Shown: piece by piece, positions 32,901 to 44,505 of the stretch
Layout: each line of letters starts with the position of its first letter
How positions within the stretch are numbered: position 1 is the stretch's first letter
Origin: Lasioglossum baleicum
Taxonomy: Eukaryota; Arthropoda; Insecta; Hymenoptera; Halictidae
Direction of reading: 5' to 3'
NCBI RefSeq assembly: GCF_051020765.1
Contig: NC_134932.1
Location: forward strand, 9,176,001-9,240,000
DNA: 64,000 nt
Position numbers and translations under genes: made by a program
Notes under the pieces: generated by a model
Seen by the model: only the letters and a program-made list of their open reading frames with translations
The model's database searches: none
Told to the model about the DNA's origin: nothing

Positions 32901-34382
32901 TCTCGTTGAATTGTACACGATTTATTCAGGGAAAGATATTTATTTTCACGTGTTTTAGCAGTAATAGGTACATTTAACCTATGTAGTTATAAGAATGAGA
33001 TCTCTGAACGAGATAGCTGCTGAAATGATGGCATTGTTCATTGATGCATAGTGGAAGAAAGTAGTACATAGAATCCGAGAAAGTCCTGCATATATAGTCG
33101 TTCAAGGTTCGTTCACACCGGGAGGATAAGGAGCAGCTGGAAAAATCATGGATTTTCGAAGAAAGTCAGCGGTCGCGTTCATGTAATCATTGGAACCATT
33201 GGCACGTGGAGAGAAATAGCTTGTAATCGAATCGAAAAGGTGGAAAAATATCGGATGCGTCGAGTCATCGAAAACGTACAAGAATATCCACCTTGACCCA
33301 CTCGCCTAGGTATTATTTGCCGAGAAGTATCGTCATTTACAAACAATGCTTTTCACGCTTTCGTCGAATTCGTCTTCGATGTAATCCGTCCGACTTAAAT
33401 GACCACGATCTTTGAACGCGAATTAAAATGCATTTCGTTTCCTAGGAAATTACGATCATTGTGTATGTGTGTGTACTAACAGGCAACCCTATATATAACT
33501 AAATTCATAAAAACACAGAATCATAAATAACAGAAGAATTGTAAAATTACGATCGCCAACGAATTACAAAAAGAAGGCAGATCGAAACGAGCGCCCGCGA
33601 CATACATGTCTGCCGTTAACATTTGGTTATCCGTGTGCCCAAATACGTTAATCAACCCGCTTTTCCTTACAATTGTTAAGTAATTCCTTCGATTTATGTA
33701 ATGCAAAAGTTACTTTGCGTTCCCCTCCTCTTTCTCTCTTACGGAGCAACAGGGTTTTTCATGTTTTCGAACAATTCGGGACTCGATATCCAGTTCGTTC
33801 GAAGTACTGCGCAACGTGTCCGAACGTGTGACACAATTTTTTACTTTGTATTTTCCGGAAGTGATACGCACGAAATGTGTCTTATATAAGGCGATCCACA
33901 TTCTCGCGAACGACACGTCTTACTCGTTGTCCGTGAGAACGAGCAACAAACGCAGGTCTTACCGATTACAATCGCCGGATATCCAGGTCAATGCTCGATG
34001 ACCCGACTTTCCGACATAATGACACAGGTAGCCGCGTGATGATCGTAATGCGATCGTCGCCACGCAATTACAGGTGTCCGCTATCATAAATGTATAGCGA
34101 TTTAAAGAATAGTCGGCCTTCGCTAGTAATCGTTCGATCGCTATCGCGGGGAGAGCGGTCGCAATCTTTGAACTTTTCAAGTCGAAGGTAGCGACCCGCT
34201 GTGAAAGTGCTCATCACAATGATTCGTCGTTATCGATTTCTACATTTTAGTGGAATTCTTAACGGAAAGTTCTGTTTACTGCTCGGGAAACGCAAAAGAC
34301 ATTTGCACTAGGAATTTATTTATCCAGTGTTTCCGTACTTGTTGCAGCACATGCATGATACGTTCTCGATAAACTTCATTTT

Positions 34383-34588
34383 TTAACACTAAACCTACCG
34401 AGCGCTGAAAGATTTTTCCTACAAAAATGACAAGACTCTATTTATTTAGATCGTGTGCAGTTTTTATAACAATATGTGGTTGGATAAAGATTTATCGAAT
34501 CAATTTCGATGTAAGCAACTCCATAATTTCAATACTTGAGAAATGGAAAATACAAAACCGGTCATTTGACCGGCAGGTTTAGTGTTAA
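34383..34588. repeat. TTAA-type MITE (family F3), copy b
   Basis: TTAACACTAAACCTACCGAG at the left, GACCGGCAGGTTTAGTGTTAA at the right. The subterminal palindrome CCGGTCATTTGACCGG is typical for the family. Orientation is opposite to copies c and d. Confidence 0.85.
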
Positions 34589-35244
34589 TGCTGCCTCACA
34601 CCCCGATGTAAAAGCACAGTGATCAAGAACAGATTAGAGCCCTGTTTGTCCCCCAGGAAAGTATGCAACTTTTGTTGGAAACATTTTTTTGTATAACTAA
34701 TAACATACGAGTTATTCGAGATCGTCACGTTACGAGACTCACCTTGTATACTTTGATTCGTTGGATGCAGAAGCGGGGGTCCCGATAGGTGAGAACGAAA
34801 GTCAGGTGTTTACCGTATGCTAAAAATCTTTTATTAAATCGTCTTTATAAAACGCAGCGAGTGCGAACGCGTATAAGAGGAGGGACTTCGTTTCATCTAT
34901 CCCTAATTTTCCATCGGTCATGTTTCCTTCTAGGAAGAAAATTACTGAACACACAATTACTTCGCGTCCAGCTGTTGAGCCTAGAATTTGTCACTGCATC
35001 GCCTAAGCAGTATTCTTTCCTCTGAAAAGAAAATGTTCCTGCGAAACGAGAATAAGCTTGGAACAATAGGTTTTTCAATCGTTGTTCACTGATCGATCGA
35101 CGAAACCACGAGCGGTACAAGTGGAACGAAGATAATTAATTCAAAGGTAATTAAACCCGAGTAATTTTCGAGGAAATTGATTTTTTGAAAAATTCCTCAA
35201 CTCCTTTCGCACATTGTATTAATTTAGACATTCCGTGTTTGACT

Positions 35245-35469
35245 TTAACACTAAACCACCCACTGCCGGTCAAATGACAGGTTCTATATTTCTCATTTTG
35301 CAATTATTGAAATAATTAAATCGCTTACATGGAAATTGATTCGATAAGTTTGTTTATCCAAACACATATTGTAATAAAAATTGCATAAGATCTAAATGAA
35401 CAGAGCCTTGTCATTTTTGTAAGCTGAAACGTTTTAATCGCTTTTAATGCTCGGTGGGTTTAGTGTTAA
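35245..35469. repeat. TTAA-type MITE (family F3), copy c
   Basis: TTAACACTAAACCACCCACTG at the left, GCTCGGTGGGTTTAGTGTTAA at the right, bounded by TTAA. About 225 bp. Confidence 0.85.
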
Positions 35470-35886
35470 TTAATAAAATTGATTTCACAATCAATTTTCT
35501 TGGAAAGTAACAGTCGAACCAATTTTTATACTGCGCTCTCGACTTCCTTTTGTGTAAGACCAATCGTGACTACGGCTATAGAGAAAATTCGAACTGTTCG
35601 AATTGTTCGAACGTTCCAAGTACTTGGTGCTAATTACGCTAATATTGAATTCGAACTATTCGAACATTTGAATTTGTGCAGCGCTAAAATTCCAACTACT
35701 TCCTATATGTCTACACAGGCGCGCCAGGTGGCAACAACTCGTTCGATCATTCGTTCTACGCGCTTCTAATTAATTATTCAGAGGTTTCACGAGAAGACTG
35801 TGGAAAACAACCAATGGAATCGGTGATTAATCAATACCACCGACGAAACACTGTTTTTTAATAGCATAATTATATACTATTATCAT

Positions 35887-36087
35887 TAGACTGCGGATTT
35901 TTATGCGTTTATGAAGAAATTGACTGGGTAAAATGAAAAACAGCATAAGATTGAAAACGTTTAAGAATACTGTAACGTTGTTCCCAGTGCAATAAAGTCA
36001 TTAAGGGATGAAATCAATTTTTACTTTACTTCTGCTTCCCACAATCAATGCAGAACATTTTCATTTTGCATAAAGATCCTCAGTCTA
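35887..36087. repeat. TA-type MITE (family F2), copy b
   Basis: TAGACTGCGGATTTTTATGC at the left, TGCATAAAGATCCTCAGTCTA at the right. It directly abuts F3 copy d. A fragment of the same variant (GCAGAACAGTTTCATTTTGC) recurs at about 61860-61925. Confidence 0.8.
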
Positions 36088-36094
36088 ATTATCA

Positions 36095-36319
36095 TTAACA
36101 CTAAACCAACCACCACCGGTCATATGACCGGCTCCAGATCTTTTATTTCACAATTATTAAAATTATAAAGATGCTTTCGTGGTAAATGATTAAATAAATA
36201 CATGTAAGAGTGGAGATATTATAATATGAACCGCACATAGTTCAAATAAATCTAATCTTGTTATTTTTACAAGGCATCATGAATCGGCTACTTTTAGAGC
36301 TCGGTAGGTTTAGTGTTAA
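36095..36319. repeat. TTAA-type MITE (family F3), copy d
   Basis: TTAACACTAAACCAACCACC at the left with palindrome CCGGTCATATGACCGG, GCTCGGTAGGTTTAGTGTTAA at the right. About 225 bp. Confidence 0.85.
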
Positions 36320-37394
36320 GGGTATCCATACAGTTCGAATCGCGCGCGCCCGTGCTCCGTGGGTAAGGTAGATCTCTAGTCAAAGTCGCAACAGGCAGCA
36401 GCTGTCGCGCTGATAACGGTTGGCGACATTTGCGTCGCGCGATTTCTCCGTTGTGAGTAACGCAACATTTGTCGAAATAAACAAAAAAGCGTAATTTGTG
36501 GTGTTTGCGAGAGGCGAAATATCGAATCACACAGTTGTCGCACGGTGTTTGCACCGGCGTTCGAAGTGACAATCGTAGCTTAAAACCGCGATACGTTCGA
36601 TATCGATTCTCCGGTGGTAGTGTTATCGTGAATTACACTTGTCCGTTTCACAAGAAGAGCGTGTGCCTGTTTCGATAAACTACGGCGTGACTGATAAGTT
36701 AAACAAACCGTCGCGGAGATCAACCACGTTCGCGAACAGTTTGTGAGGTTATGTTTGGGTCGGAACGGAGATTTGTCAATCGTTTGTGACGAGCACGTGG
36801 AGGACACGATTTACGTGCGTGACATTCGAAGAACGCGCCACTGATACGGTCATCTAAAAACGGATGCAAACATTTCATCATTTTTTCTCTCTCTCTCTCT
36901 CATTCGTTCCCTGATACTTTTCCTCTTTGTCCGTGTTGCGGATCGAACCAACGGAAAAAATAGTAAGTACACATATATAACGCCGGTTAATTGTTTCGTT
37001 GTTGTCCCTCGTTATCTCGTAAAACGCTGTTACATAATGGCTGCCGTAATTCCTGTTTGAATTGCGGATTATCGTACAGCGACGTTTAAAAGTGCCATCT
37101 CGCAGAGGATTCTGGGACGATACCGTTACCACGCAATTTGATTCGAAGCGAAATCTGCGAGATTACGATTTTTCGAGAATCAATTTAGAAATGTAGAAAA
37201 ATTCTACTAAATACGTAAGAATGTTTCATCGATTTTGCGACACGCGATTAAACCAGTAAGTACTTTCGATAATGTTTTGGTTGACTTTTTAAGAGAGTTT
37301 TTCTCAACTTATTTCAAGGTCAGCCTGATTGATCGAGAACCTCGGTTTACGGTTGCCTTACGGAGGAGACATATGTGAGAATTGTGAGAACGGT

Positions 37395-40300
37395 TCAGGA
37401 ATTGCGCAACAAGTTCGCGCTTCCGCTGCGTTTCTTTCTTCCGGTGGTGGCGGTCGACTTGTTCTTCTTTGCGGCGGTCTTCTTCTTCTTCTGTTTCTTC
37501 TTCGAGGCCTTTTGCCTGCGAGAGTCCGTGGACTCGTCGGACGACAGGCTGTCGCATAGTGGAACGATCAATGGCTGCAATTGTATTCGCGAACGTGTTT
37601 GCGACGTTTGCGGCTTCGGTTTCGCGATGCTCGGTGTTTTGGTCGCGTTGGAGGAGGCAGCACCGGTGGTCTTCCTGTGCATTCTCCTTGACTCGACCCT
37701 GTGCTGCCTGGCTTGCGGCTTCGACGGCATTTCGACCGTGACGAGCTTCAGAGAGTCCGCGTTGATCGTCAGGAAGGACGTCGTGCCGTGATAGGTGTCA
37801 TTCACCCTCGAACTTAAGTTGACTATCTTCTGCCACTTCAGGCGCGTCTTCTTCTTCCTCGGCTTCCGCTCGACGGTACGCCGTTGTTGCTCCTCCGCTT
37901 CCGGGCTAGCGTCCCTCGCTGTCCTCGCGCTAGACGTCTTCTCGTTTTTGCGCCCGCTCCTCCTCTCCAGCCTCCTCTCGCTGTCTTCGCGATTCATGTA
38001 CTCGAGGGATTCCAATCTCTTCGTGCACGATCTGGAAAAATCAGAGTCAAAACCATGCTGTCCTCCGTTAATTACTATTTTATTTTTAAAGTACAACGAA
38101 AAACACGTTGACAATATATTGTACTTCGGAGAACGGAGAATCTGCCCTGTTGAAAAACAGGAAGGGGTATCTATATATGTAGAATGAAATGGCTAGACTG
38201 CGGATCTTCATGCAAAATAAAAAATGCTTGCATTGATTGCAGGTAACAGGAGCCAGAGAAAAATTGTATTCTTCTTTGAATCATTTCATTACGATGCAAC
38301 TAATACCTCGATGTTCTTAAATGTTTTTAACATGGCCACTGCTTTAAGTTGTACGCGCCCAGTTTTGTCATAAATGCATAAAATCCGCAGTCTAACAACA
38401 CGCTTCACGCGAACATACTTGAGCAACACGTCGCTGTCGATTCTATTCTGTGCCAGCGCCATACTGGAGACTCCCCAGCTGAGTGGTCCTGCGGTAAACG
38501 CACAATCCGGCCTCTTCACGATGGTCTCGTTCTCACTGGGCGGGACTCCCATCCATATTTGTTGTCTCAGCGAACTCAGCTTGATCTGTATGTCCTGACT
38601 CTTCAGAGGCGCCGGGGATCGATGTCTCAATGCTCTACGTTAATCGGCAACGAATCAAATGATCTCGTCGAAGGCTGATCGGGATTATTCAACTTTGAAA
38701 TTTACCTGACCAAGTGCAGACAAGGCGGTCTCCTTTTCGTCTTGCGTTTCTCCTTGTTCGCGGTGAACCTTTCGCCCAAGGACACGCTGCAGGGTCTCGC
38801 TATTTCCGGTAAAACAAGCTCGTCGTTCGGGATCTGCTTCTTCTCGCTCGTGTCCGTATCTCTAGGTCCGGATTCGCAAACTCTCGTCGAAGTACCCGCA
38901 CATTCGTCCGCAGAGTCGGATAGATCGCAGAGATCGCTGCCTGGATCCGTAGTGGGTAGATCCATCACCGCTCTTTTCGTCTGCGAATAAACACAGACGA
39001 TACGCTACGAAGACTGCGACTACGAGAACTATGAAAACCATGAGAAGCCGTTACCAGTAGCCTCTTGCGTTGAAAGTAGGATTTGCTGCTCGCGATACCC
39101 TTTTTGCTCCTTCGTTTCGCCAGCTCGAAGCTTCGAGGCGGAACAAACGTGGGGGTAGGTGGTGGAGCGCAAAGATACTGCGAAGAAACAACGGAGTCCT
39201 TCTCCTCGCCGTCCCACGAACCTTCCGTTAAGTCGAATTCTCCTTTTTCCGAATCGGAACTGATCGATGTGTCGCCCTCGTCGCTGAAAAATCAGATCGG
39301 ACAGTCTACTAGTGGATCGTCTCTTTTTCGAGTCCGACAACTGATGCGTTATTCTCTTCCATCGACCGTGCCGAACGGATCCTTTCACGTGCCACGTGTA
39401 CACGTCTATTTTAGACTTTTAGTACATGTTCAAAACCGCGATCTCTAGTTCGTACCTGGAGTAGTCGGTCAGGTCGATGTTGGTCGGCTCCTCGGCGCTC
39501 GAACCCTCTTTCATCAATCTGCCGATGATTTTGTTGCGTAGCCTTTCCTTCGGGTTCAACGGAAACGAATTAAGGTCGATCTACACCAGGCATGGCCAGA
39601 TCGTAGCTCGATCGGAGGCATTCTCAAGGAATACCCCCACTTCTCCCGCTCGCGCAGTGCCTCGAGCATACGTTGGTCGCCACGGGGAGCGAGAGCAGTG
39701 GGGGTATTCCTTGAGAATACCTCCGAATTGAACTACGATCTGGCCATGCCTAATCTACACTAAACATACTGCACCGACCGGCACGATCGATAACGATTCG
39801 AGGTACAGTAAAGTCGCGATTCTTGTCAACCAGCCTGTATTCTGCACGGACAACTATCGCATACCGACATTATTTCTTTATGACTGCGTCTACCGCGCCG
39901 AAGGACATCATGTAAGTACGGATCAAAGAGAACACGCGGGCCCGCGTCTATTTCTTTCCCATACGCTGTCCTTAGACGGCGGTGGAGTCTGTAGGCACCT
40001 GACAACTATCACATACCCGGTCGTTGACAACTATCGCAACTTTACTGTACCTTGATAGGGTCCTGGTCGAAGAAGTCCAACAGCGTTTCGCAGAATACTT
40101 TCCCAATTTGCTCGTAATCTTGAGTGGAGAAGTGGGTGCCGGATCTAGATCCGATCACCGATCCTCCCATGGACGCTTCCATCGTGTAACTGTTCTGCAC
40201 TCCCATCGACCAAACCACAACCCTCCCCGTCCCCTCCTTCCCCTTCTCCATATGGAACTTGCAATTCTCGAACGAGAACTGAAAAGCCATTTCCGTATTC

Positions 40301-43300
40301 TCTCCGTGCGTCGTCTATCAGAATAATCGTCGTCGTTGTTTGGAATCGAGAGTAGGTTCACCTTGTCGGCCGCGTTCTTGTGAAGCATCAGTGGGAACAC
40401 CTGCTCGGAGAGTCTGGTTTGCGGACCGGCCCTCTTGCTCTCGCATCCGTATGCGAACACGTTATGTTTCCGGGAATGAGCGTGCAGATCGCAGTATATC
40501 GCGACACCGCACTCCTCCAATAGGCGTCGTATCATCAGCTTCGTGTGCCAGACCGAAGGGTAGCTCTCCCTCATCACGGTTCTGTACTGCCTGTTCAGGT
40601 CCTTGCCCGACAACGAGCACCGATTGTTGCCGACGATCACGCCGTCCGGGTTCAGCATCGGGACCAATTTGAACACGAACCTCTCTCGAAGCACCTGACG
40701 GAACATTTCAACTTGTACAGGGTGTAAAGAAATTATATGCCGCGGTTACCATAGGATGAATCCATCATCCTGCGATGATAGAATCATCATTCTACGCGAA
40801 ATTGACGTTGACCTTGAATTTTAAGGTGAAAAGGTCAAAAATTTTTTTTTTAGTTGCATCGTATTTTACTCGTCGCGTGGGTCAAAAGTGCAGAAGCTAC
40901 TATGGGTCGCAATACAACCGCGACGAGTAAAATACGATGCAATTAAATAAAAATTGTTGATCTCGTGACTTTAAAATTCAAGGTCAAGGTCAATTTTGCG
41001 GCACCTTCCTTGGTTTTGTACAGTAGACTCCCATCAGAGTTGGGCAGTAGTTAATTACATGAGTATTTAATTAGATCTTCAATTACATGTACAAAAGTGG
41101 ACTATAATTAGTAATTACAATAAGAAAACGGTTAAATGGTTCAAAAACATACAAATTAGTCGTTTAAAAGAACAATTACACTGAAGTAATTGTTAGAGTC
41201 AATTACAATTACTGTAATCGTGTTCAGTTACATTCCTTGAATCTCTATTTTAATAGTAACCCGCTCTTTCCAGGATTTGAGAACCGTTTCCTCGAGGTTA
41301 GTATGGGGTATAGCTGGTTACATTAACCTTCTTTGGTTAACCGAGTTTGAGTTAGGGTAAGGTGTCGGATTAGAATCTCTGTGGACTACATGTCAAGCAG
41401 GGAAAGTATACATATAGCGTTTTGTAAGTTGGTTACCTTGGCTTGGTCCGATTCCCCGGTCAAGAAATCGATGATCCCTTTCATCGTCCAACTGGAAGGT
41501 GTCTCTCCCGGGTGTACCCTAGCAGTGATCACGATGCCTCGTTTCCTTCGCACCTCTTCGTCGTAAGTGGGGGCAGTGATCGTTAAATAATAAACCCCGT
41601 TTCCGGCCAGGGTTCGACACAGTAGTCGTAGCTTCGTGAACCTCGTTTTCACAGGATCGGCGACCAATTTGGCTAAGTACTCCTGCAGATCGGTGTACGT
41701 ATACGGATAACAGTGAGCCAGATAAACGGTGTCTCTGTCGTGAGGGAAGGAAACGTTGAACGTCAGCGTGTGCTTCTCCTTTTCCTCGTCGCTTCTGGAA
41801 ATCGATGCAACAAACAATAAACCCCGCGTTGAAAGACCAGGATGTGTAGTATGATTAACTAGAGCTTTATGCTGACGTACGACGAGTCATTCCTATAGTA
41901 AGCGATGTTGTCGCCGCATCTCCTCCACCCCACGGCTCTCTTCTTGGCGTCCTCGGTCGAGTACAACAGCGGTCGTAGACCCTCGTTGTACAGGCTTTCC
42001 TCTTTGCAAAGATTCACGATCGACAACCTACAATCGTTGGAACGGTCCTAACATTTGTTCGCATTCGTTCGTCGATCATTTAACCCTTTGCGATGTGTGT
42101 ACAGCAGAGTTACCATATTCTAGTCTCGCCAGGCCCCTTACCCTTCCGCCTCTCGCCCAGCTGTGCTGCGAAGCCCGACTTTGCATCCCCCACTCTACCC
42201 GTACGCGTACGGTACGCGTCAGCGTTAGTGGGAAGAGTGGGGGAAGCAAAGGTGGGCTTCGCAGCACAGCTGAGCGAGGGGCGGAAAGGTAAGGGGCCTG
42301 GCGAGATTCGCATATGGCAACCCTCTCTCTCTGGAGTGTACAAAGTATTCGTACACCTTTTAAAAACGAATAAATTTTTCAAAATTGGACTCAGCAGCTT
42401 GAGTTTTTTTTTGAGACGTTAGAAGGGTTAGTTCACTAGCTAATGTGTAAATAATTTTTTTTTGTAATTGTTACTGGTCGCAATTACGAAGGGAACAGTA
42501 AAGACCACGATTTTTAAATTTTTTATCTGTGCTCGCAATGAAAATTTAAAACATGTACTTTGTAAATCTAAGGGTGGATTTATAGTGGAGCAGCGAGGTG
42601 AGCTGTGCGGTGAAAAAAAAGAAAATACATATGTACTTTTTCATTAGTATGTGTCGAAATGTTGTCACGAATGTTGGTTTGTTTTCACCGCGCCGCTATC
42701 ATCGATGCTCGCAGCTCCACTATAAATCCACACTAAGTAAGTTAATACAGGGTGAGTATCGTAACGTGACGATCTCAAATATCTTTGTTGTTTTTAAAGA
42801 CACGTCAAATGTCTGAAGGACAAAGTTGAATAGTAAAATGGGACTATAATTTTTTTTAGAGATATGAAGGTCACCTTCATTTTTTTTATATGGAATGTGG
42901 TATTTTTTAATACATCAATCGATGCAGCTGGACATTTGTTATAAAAAAGTACTAACCTATGTATGTCGAAAAGTTAGTAGTTCAGGAGATATTTCAATTT
43001 AAATAACTCTAAGACACGTACATAGTAATACACGTACGTAGTACATAATATTTCACTTTATTTCCTGAAAATTTTACTCGTTAATTATTAGGTTTAGGGC
43101 TAATGAAGGTCAATGCTTTTCTACTCAGAATTCGACATTCTTCCATATTTTGGTATAAAAAGTATAGTATTCCATTTAAAAAAACAAAGTCCACCTTCAA
43201 ATCTCCGAAACGCTTCCACCTGTAAAAAAATAAACACACCACATAATGTACCCCTTCGGACCATGCAACTTCTGTATACATACAAAGCTTTTTCGTGCAA

Positions 43301-44505
43301 CGCATACTTTGGAAGTTATATAGGTGTGCAAGTTGCGTGAACCACCCTGTATGTAGTTTGAACGAGATTCTAGATTCCAGGGGTAACGGACCTCTCCGAA
43401 ACTTTTCGAAAACAGGAAGCTAGCCTGACCTGTAGGTGGTTCTGCTCCTCGTGTTCGATATCCTGAAATAGTACCACTGCGTGTGCCTCTGCGTGTAGAG
43501 ATCCTTCCTGAGGTAGAGTTGGTAGTAGGTGTCGGTGATCTTGACGACTTTGCACAGGTTCCCAGATTCGAATCGTGACTCGAACCGAAGGTCCGTGTTG
43601 TTCTCCGCGATCTCGGACGTTCTGGCTAGGAGGAAGAGGCTGCTGTCGGTGTCGACGACCCTCTGATCGCTTGGCAACCCGATTGTTTCGGCTGGGAACT
43701 CTGCGGAGAACGGTAGAACCGTGCTTCCGCCCACGCAGGACCTACTGAACTGTTAACGCGATCGTTGTCAAATTGGCTGAACAAAGAAATAAGTGATAGT
43801 ACTCACGTAATTCGTGATACTGGTCGGATAGTATTGAAACACCACCGTTCCGAACTCGTCCGAAAGCGGCTTCGGCCGTGGCTCCTTCCCGGTTGGCAGG
43901 TAGAACGGTTCCGGGACGGTTGAGACTTGTTCTATGTGTCGCACTCTTTCCGATAGCACCTGTTTGGAAAAGCAACTCCAAGAATCTGGTACTTCAAGTT
44001 GGGAAGAAAGTTCGTTTACCTGACACTCTGTGGGCCATCTCGCAGCTTCCTGAGTGATTCCGTCGATCGTGCATCGAGTGTCCAAGGCGGTTCGAAGGTT
44101 CTCCTTCGCCAGCTGATCGCCCCTGGTGCCAAGCGGCGCCGCGAATTGCAGAAACTCGGCTTCCCTTCGCTGCACCTCGTACCGCCCCAGCTGCAACAGT
44201 TGCAGCTCCTGGAGCCGCTGAAAGTTTGCCAGCGCGCCGCCTGTGACGAAACGAAGTTCGAATTCTTATCTCGATCCTTGTACCCTTTTCAACACTGAAT
44301 CGACCACTGCCGGTCAAAGGACCAGTTTCATATTTTTCATCTTCAACAATTATTGAAACGATGAAGTTGCTTGTATTGTAATATTTTTTTAGGAGCTTTT
44401 AAAAGAACTTTTTGAAGGAGACTCGATCTCACCGGGAATCGGTTGAACCGGGAAGAGGATGGCCTGAAGTTCCTTGACCCTGCTAGCTGCCACGAGGTCC
44501 GTCAT
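37395..44505 (-). CDS. AGBL2: Cytosolic carboxypeptidase 2/3 (AGBL2/AGBL3 type), tubulin deglutamylase, 1093 aa
   Basis: Thirteen exons on the minus strand: 44505-44433, 44240-44020, 43959-43807, 43749-43430, 42027-41881, 41794-41437, 40694-40362, 40278-40051, 39547-39456, 39283-39055, 38980-38706, 38634-38419, 38031-37395. All phases agree. M14D carboxypeptidases of this group remove glutamates from tubulin tails on microtubules and axonemes. The N-terminal CCP domain (FESRFESGNL, LYTQRHTQWYYFRISN, CYPYTYTDLQEYL) precedes the catalytic domain. Zinc ligands are His399/Glu402 in HPGE and His495 in DLHAHS; the catalytic Glu569 lies in YTMEAS; NPDGVIVGN and GKDLNR are conserved. The order and wording fit vertebrate AGBL2/AGBL3 better than AGBL1, 4 or 5. 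The last ~480 residues (exons 9-13) are Ser/Asp- then Lys/Arg-rich with a KKKQKKKK run, a probably disordered tail. A 60-codon open frame lies in frame upstream, one TAA away from the start. Confidence 0.93.
38194..38394. repeat. TA-type MITE (family F2), copy c, in carboxypeptidase intron 12
   Basis: TAGACTGCGGATCTTCATGC at the left, GCATAAAATCCGCAGTCTA at the right. It ends 24 bp from the 5' splice site of exon 12. Confidence 0.85.
39589..39751. repeat. Palindromic MITE next to the exon 9 acceptor of the carboxypeptidase gene
   Basis: GGCATGGCCAGATCGTAGCT at the left and AACTACGATCTGGCCATGCC at the right, with an inner pair GAGGCATTCTCAAGGAATAC and GTATTCCTTGAGAATACCTC. About 163 bp. It begins only about 40 bp upstream (in transcript sense) of the acceptor at 39547. 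Confidence 0.85.
40798..40997. repeat. Palindromic MITE in carboxypeptidase intron 6
   Basis: GACGTTGACCTTGAATTTTAAGG mirrors AAAATTCAAGGTCAAGGTCAA, and TTGCATCGTATTTTACTCGTC mirrors GACGAGTAAAATACGATGCA. About 200 bp. Confidence 0.8.
42107..42326. repeat. Palindromic, GC-richer MITE in carboxypeptidase intron 4
   Basis: CTCGCCAGGCCCCTTACCCT mirrors GGTAAGGGGCCTGGCGAG, and CAGCTGTGCTGCGAAGCCC mirrors GGGCTTCGCAGCACAGCTG. About 220 bp; the palindrome creates mirrored open frames on both strands that are not genes. Confidence 0.85.
42571..42735. repeat. Short MITE in carboxypeptidase intron 4
   Basis: GGTGGATTTATAGTGGAGC at the left and GCTCCACTATAAATCCAC at the right. About 165 bp. The remainder of the intron to about 43350 ends in ACCACCCTGTA and starts (42748) with TACAGGGTGAG, suggesting one more diverged element between them. 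Confidence 0.75.
44290..44350. repeat. Partial F3 MITE in carboxypeptidase intron 1
   Basis: CAACACTGAATCGACCACTGCCGG followed by TCAAAGGACCAG and TTTCATATTTTTCAT matches the left end of F3 copies. No right end was found. Confidence 0.55.

Larger units (their letters stand above)
31591..37394. other. Long intergenic region, 5.8 kb, upstream of CYP4G and downstream of the carboxypeptidase
   Basis: No coding gene is supported. The first kilobase upstream of 31590 should contain the CYP4G promoter and leader. A truncated F8 end (TTCGAGTGCTAAGGGTTAA) lies just inside the gene at about 31302. Three full F3 MITEs, one partial F3 and one F2 MITE occupy 31894-36319. From 36320 to 37310 the sequence is less AT-rich (with a CT run near 36885) and could be a leader exon or a non-coding transcript, but I see no frame or splice pattern to support a call. 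Confidence 0.45.

Noticed and set aside
42107..42422. Mirrored 60-109-codon frames on both strands near 42.1-42.4 kb
   Set aside because: They are two halves of one palindromic MITE inside a carboxypeptidase intron.
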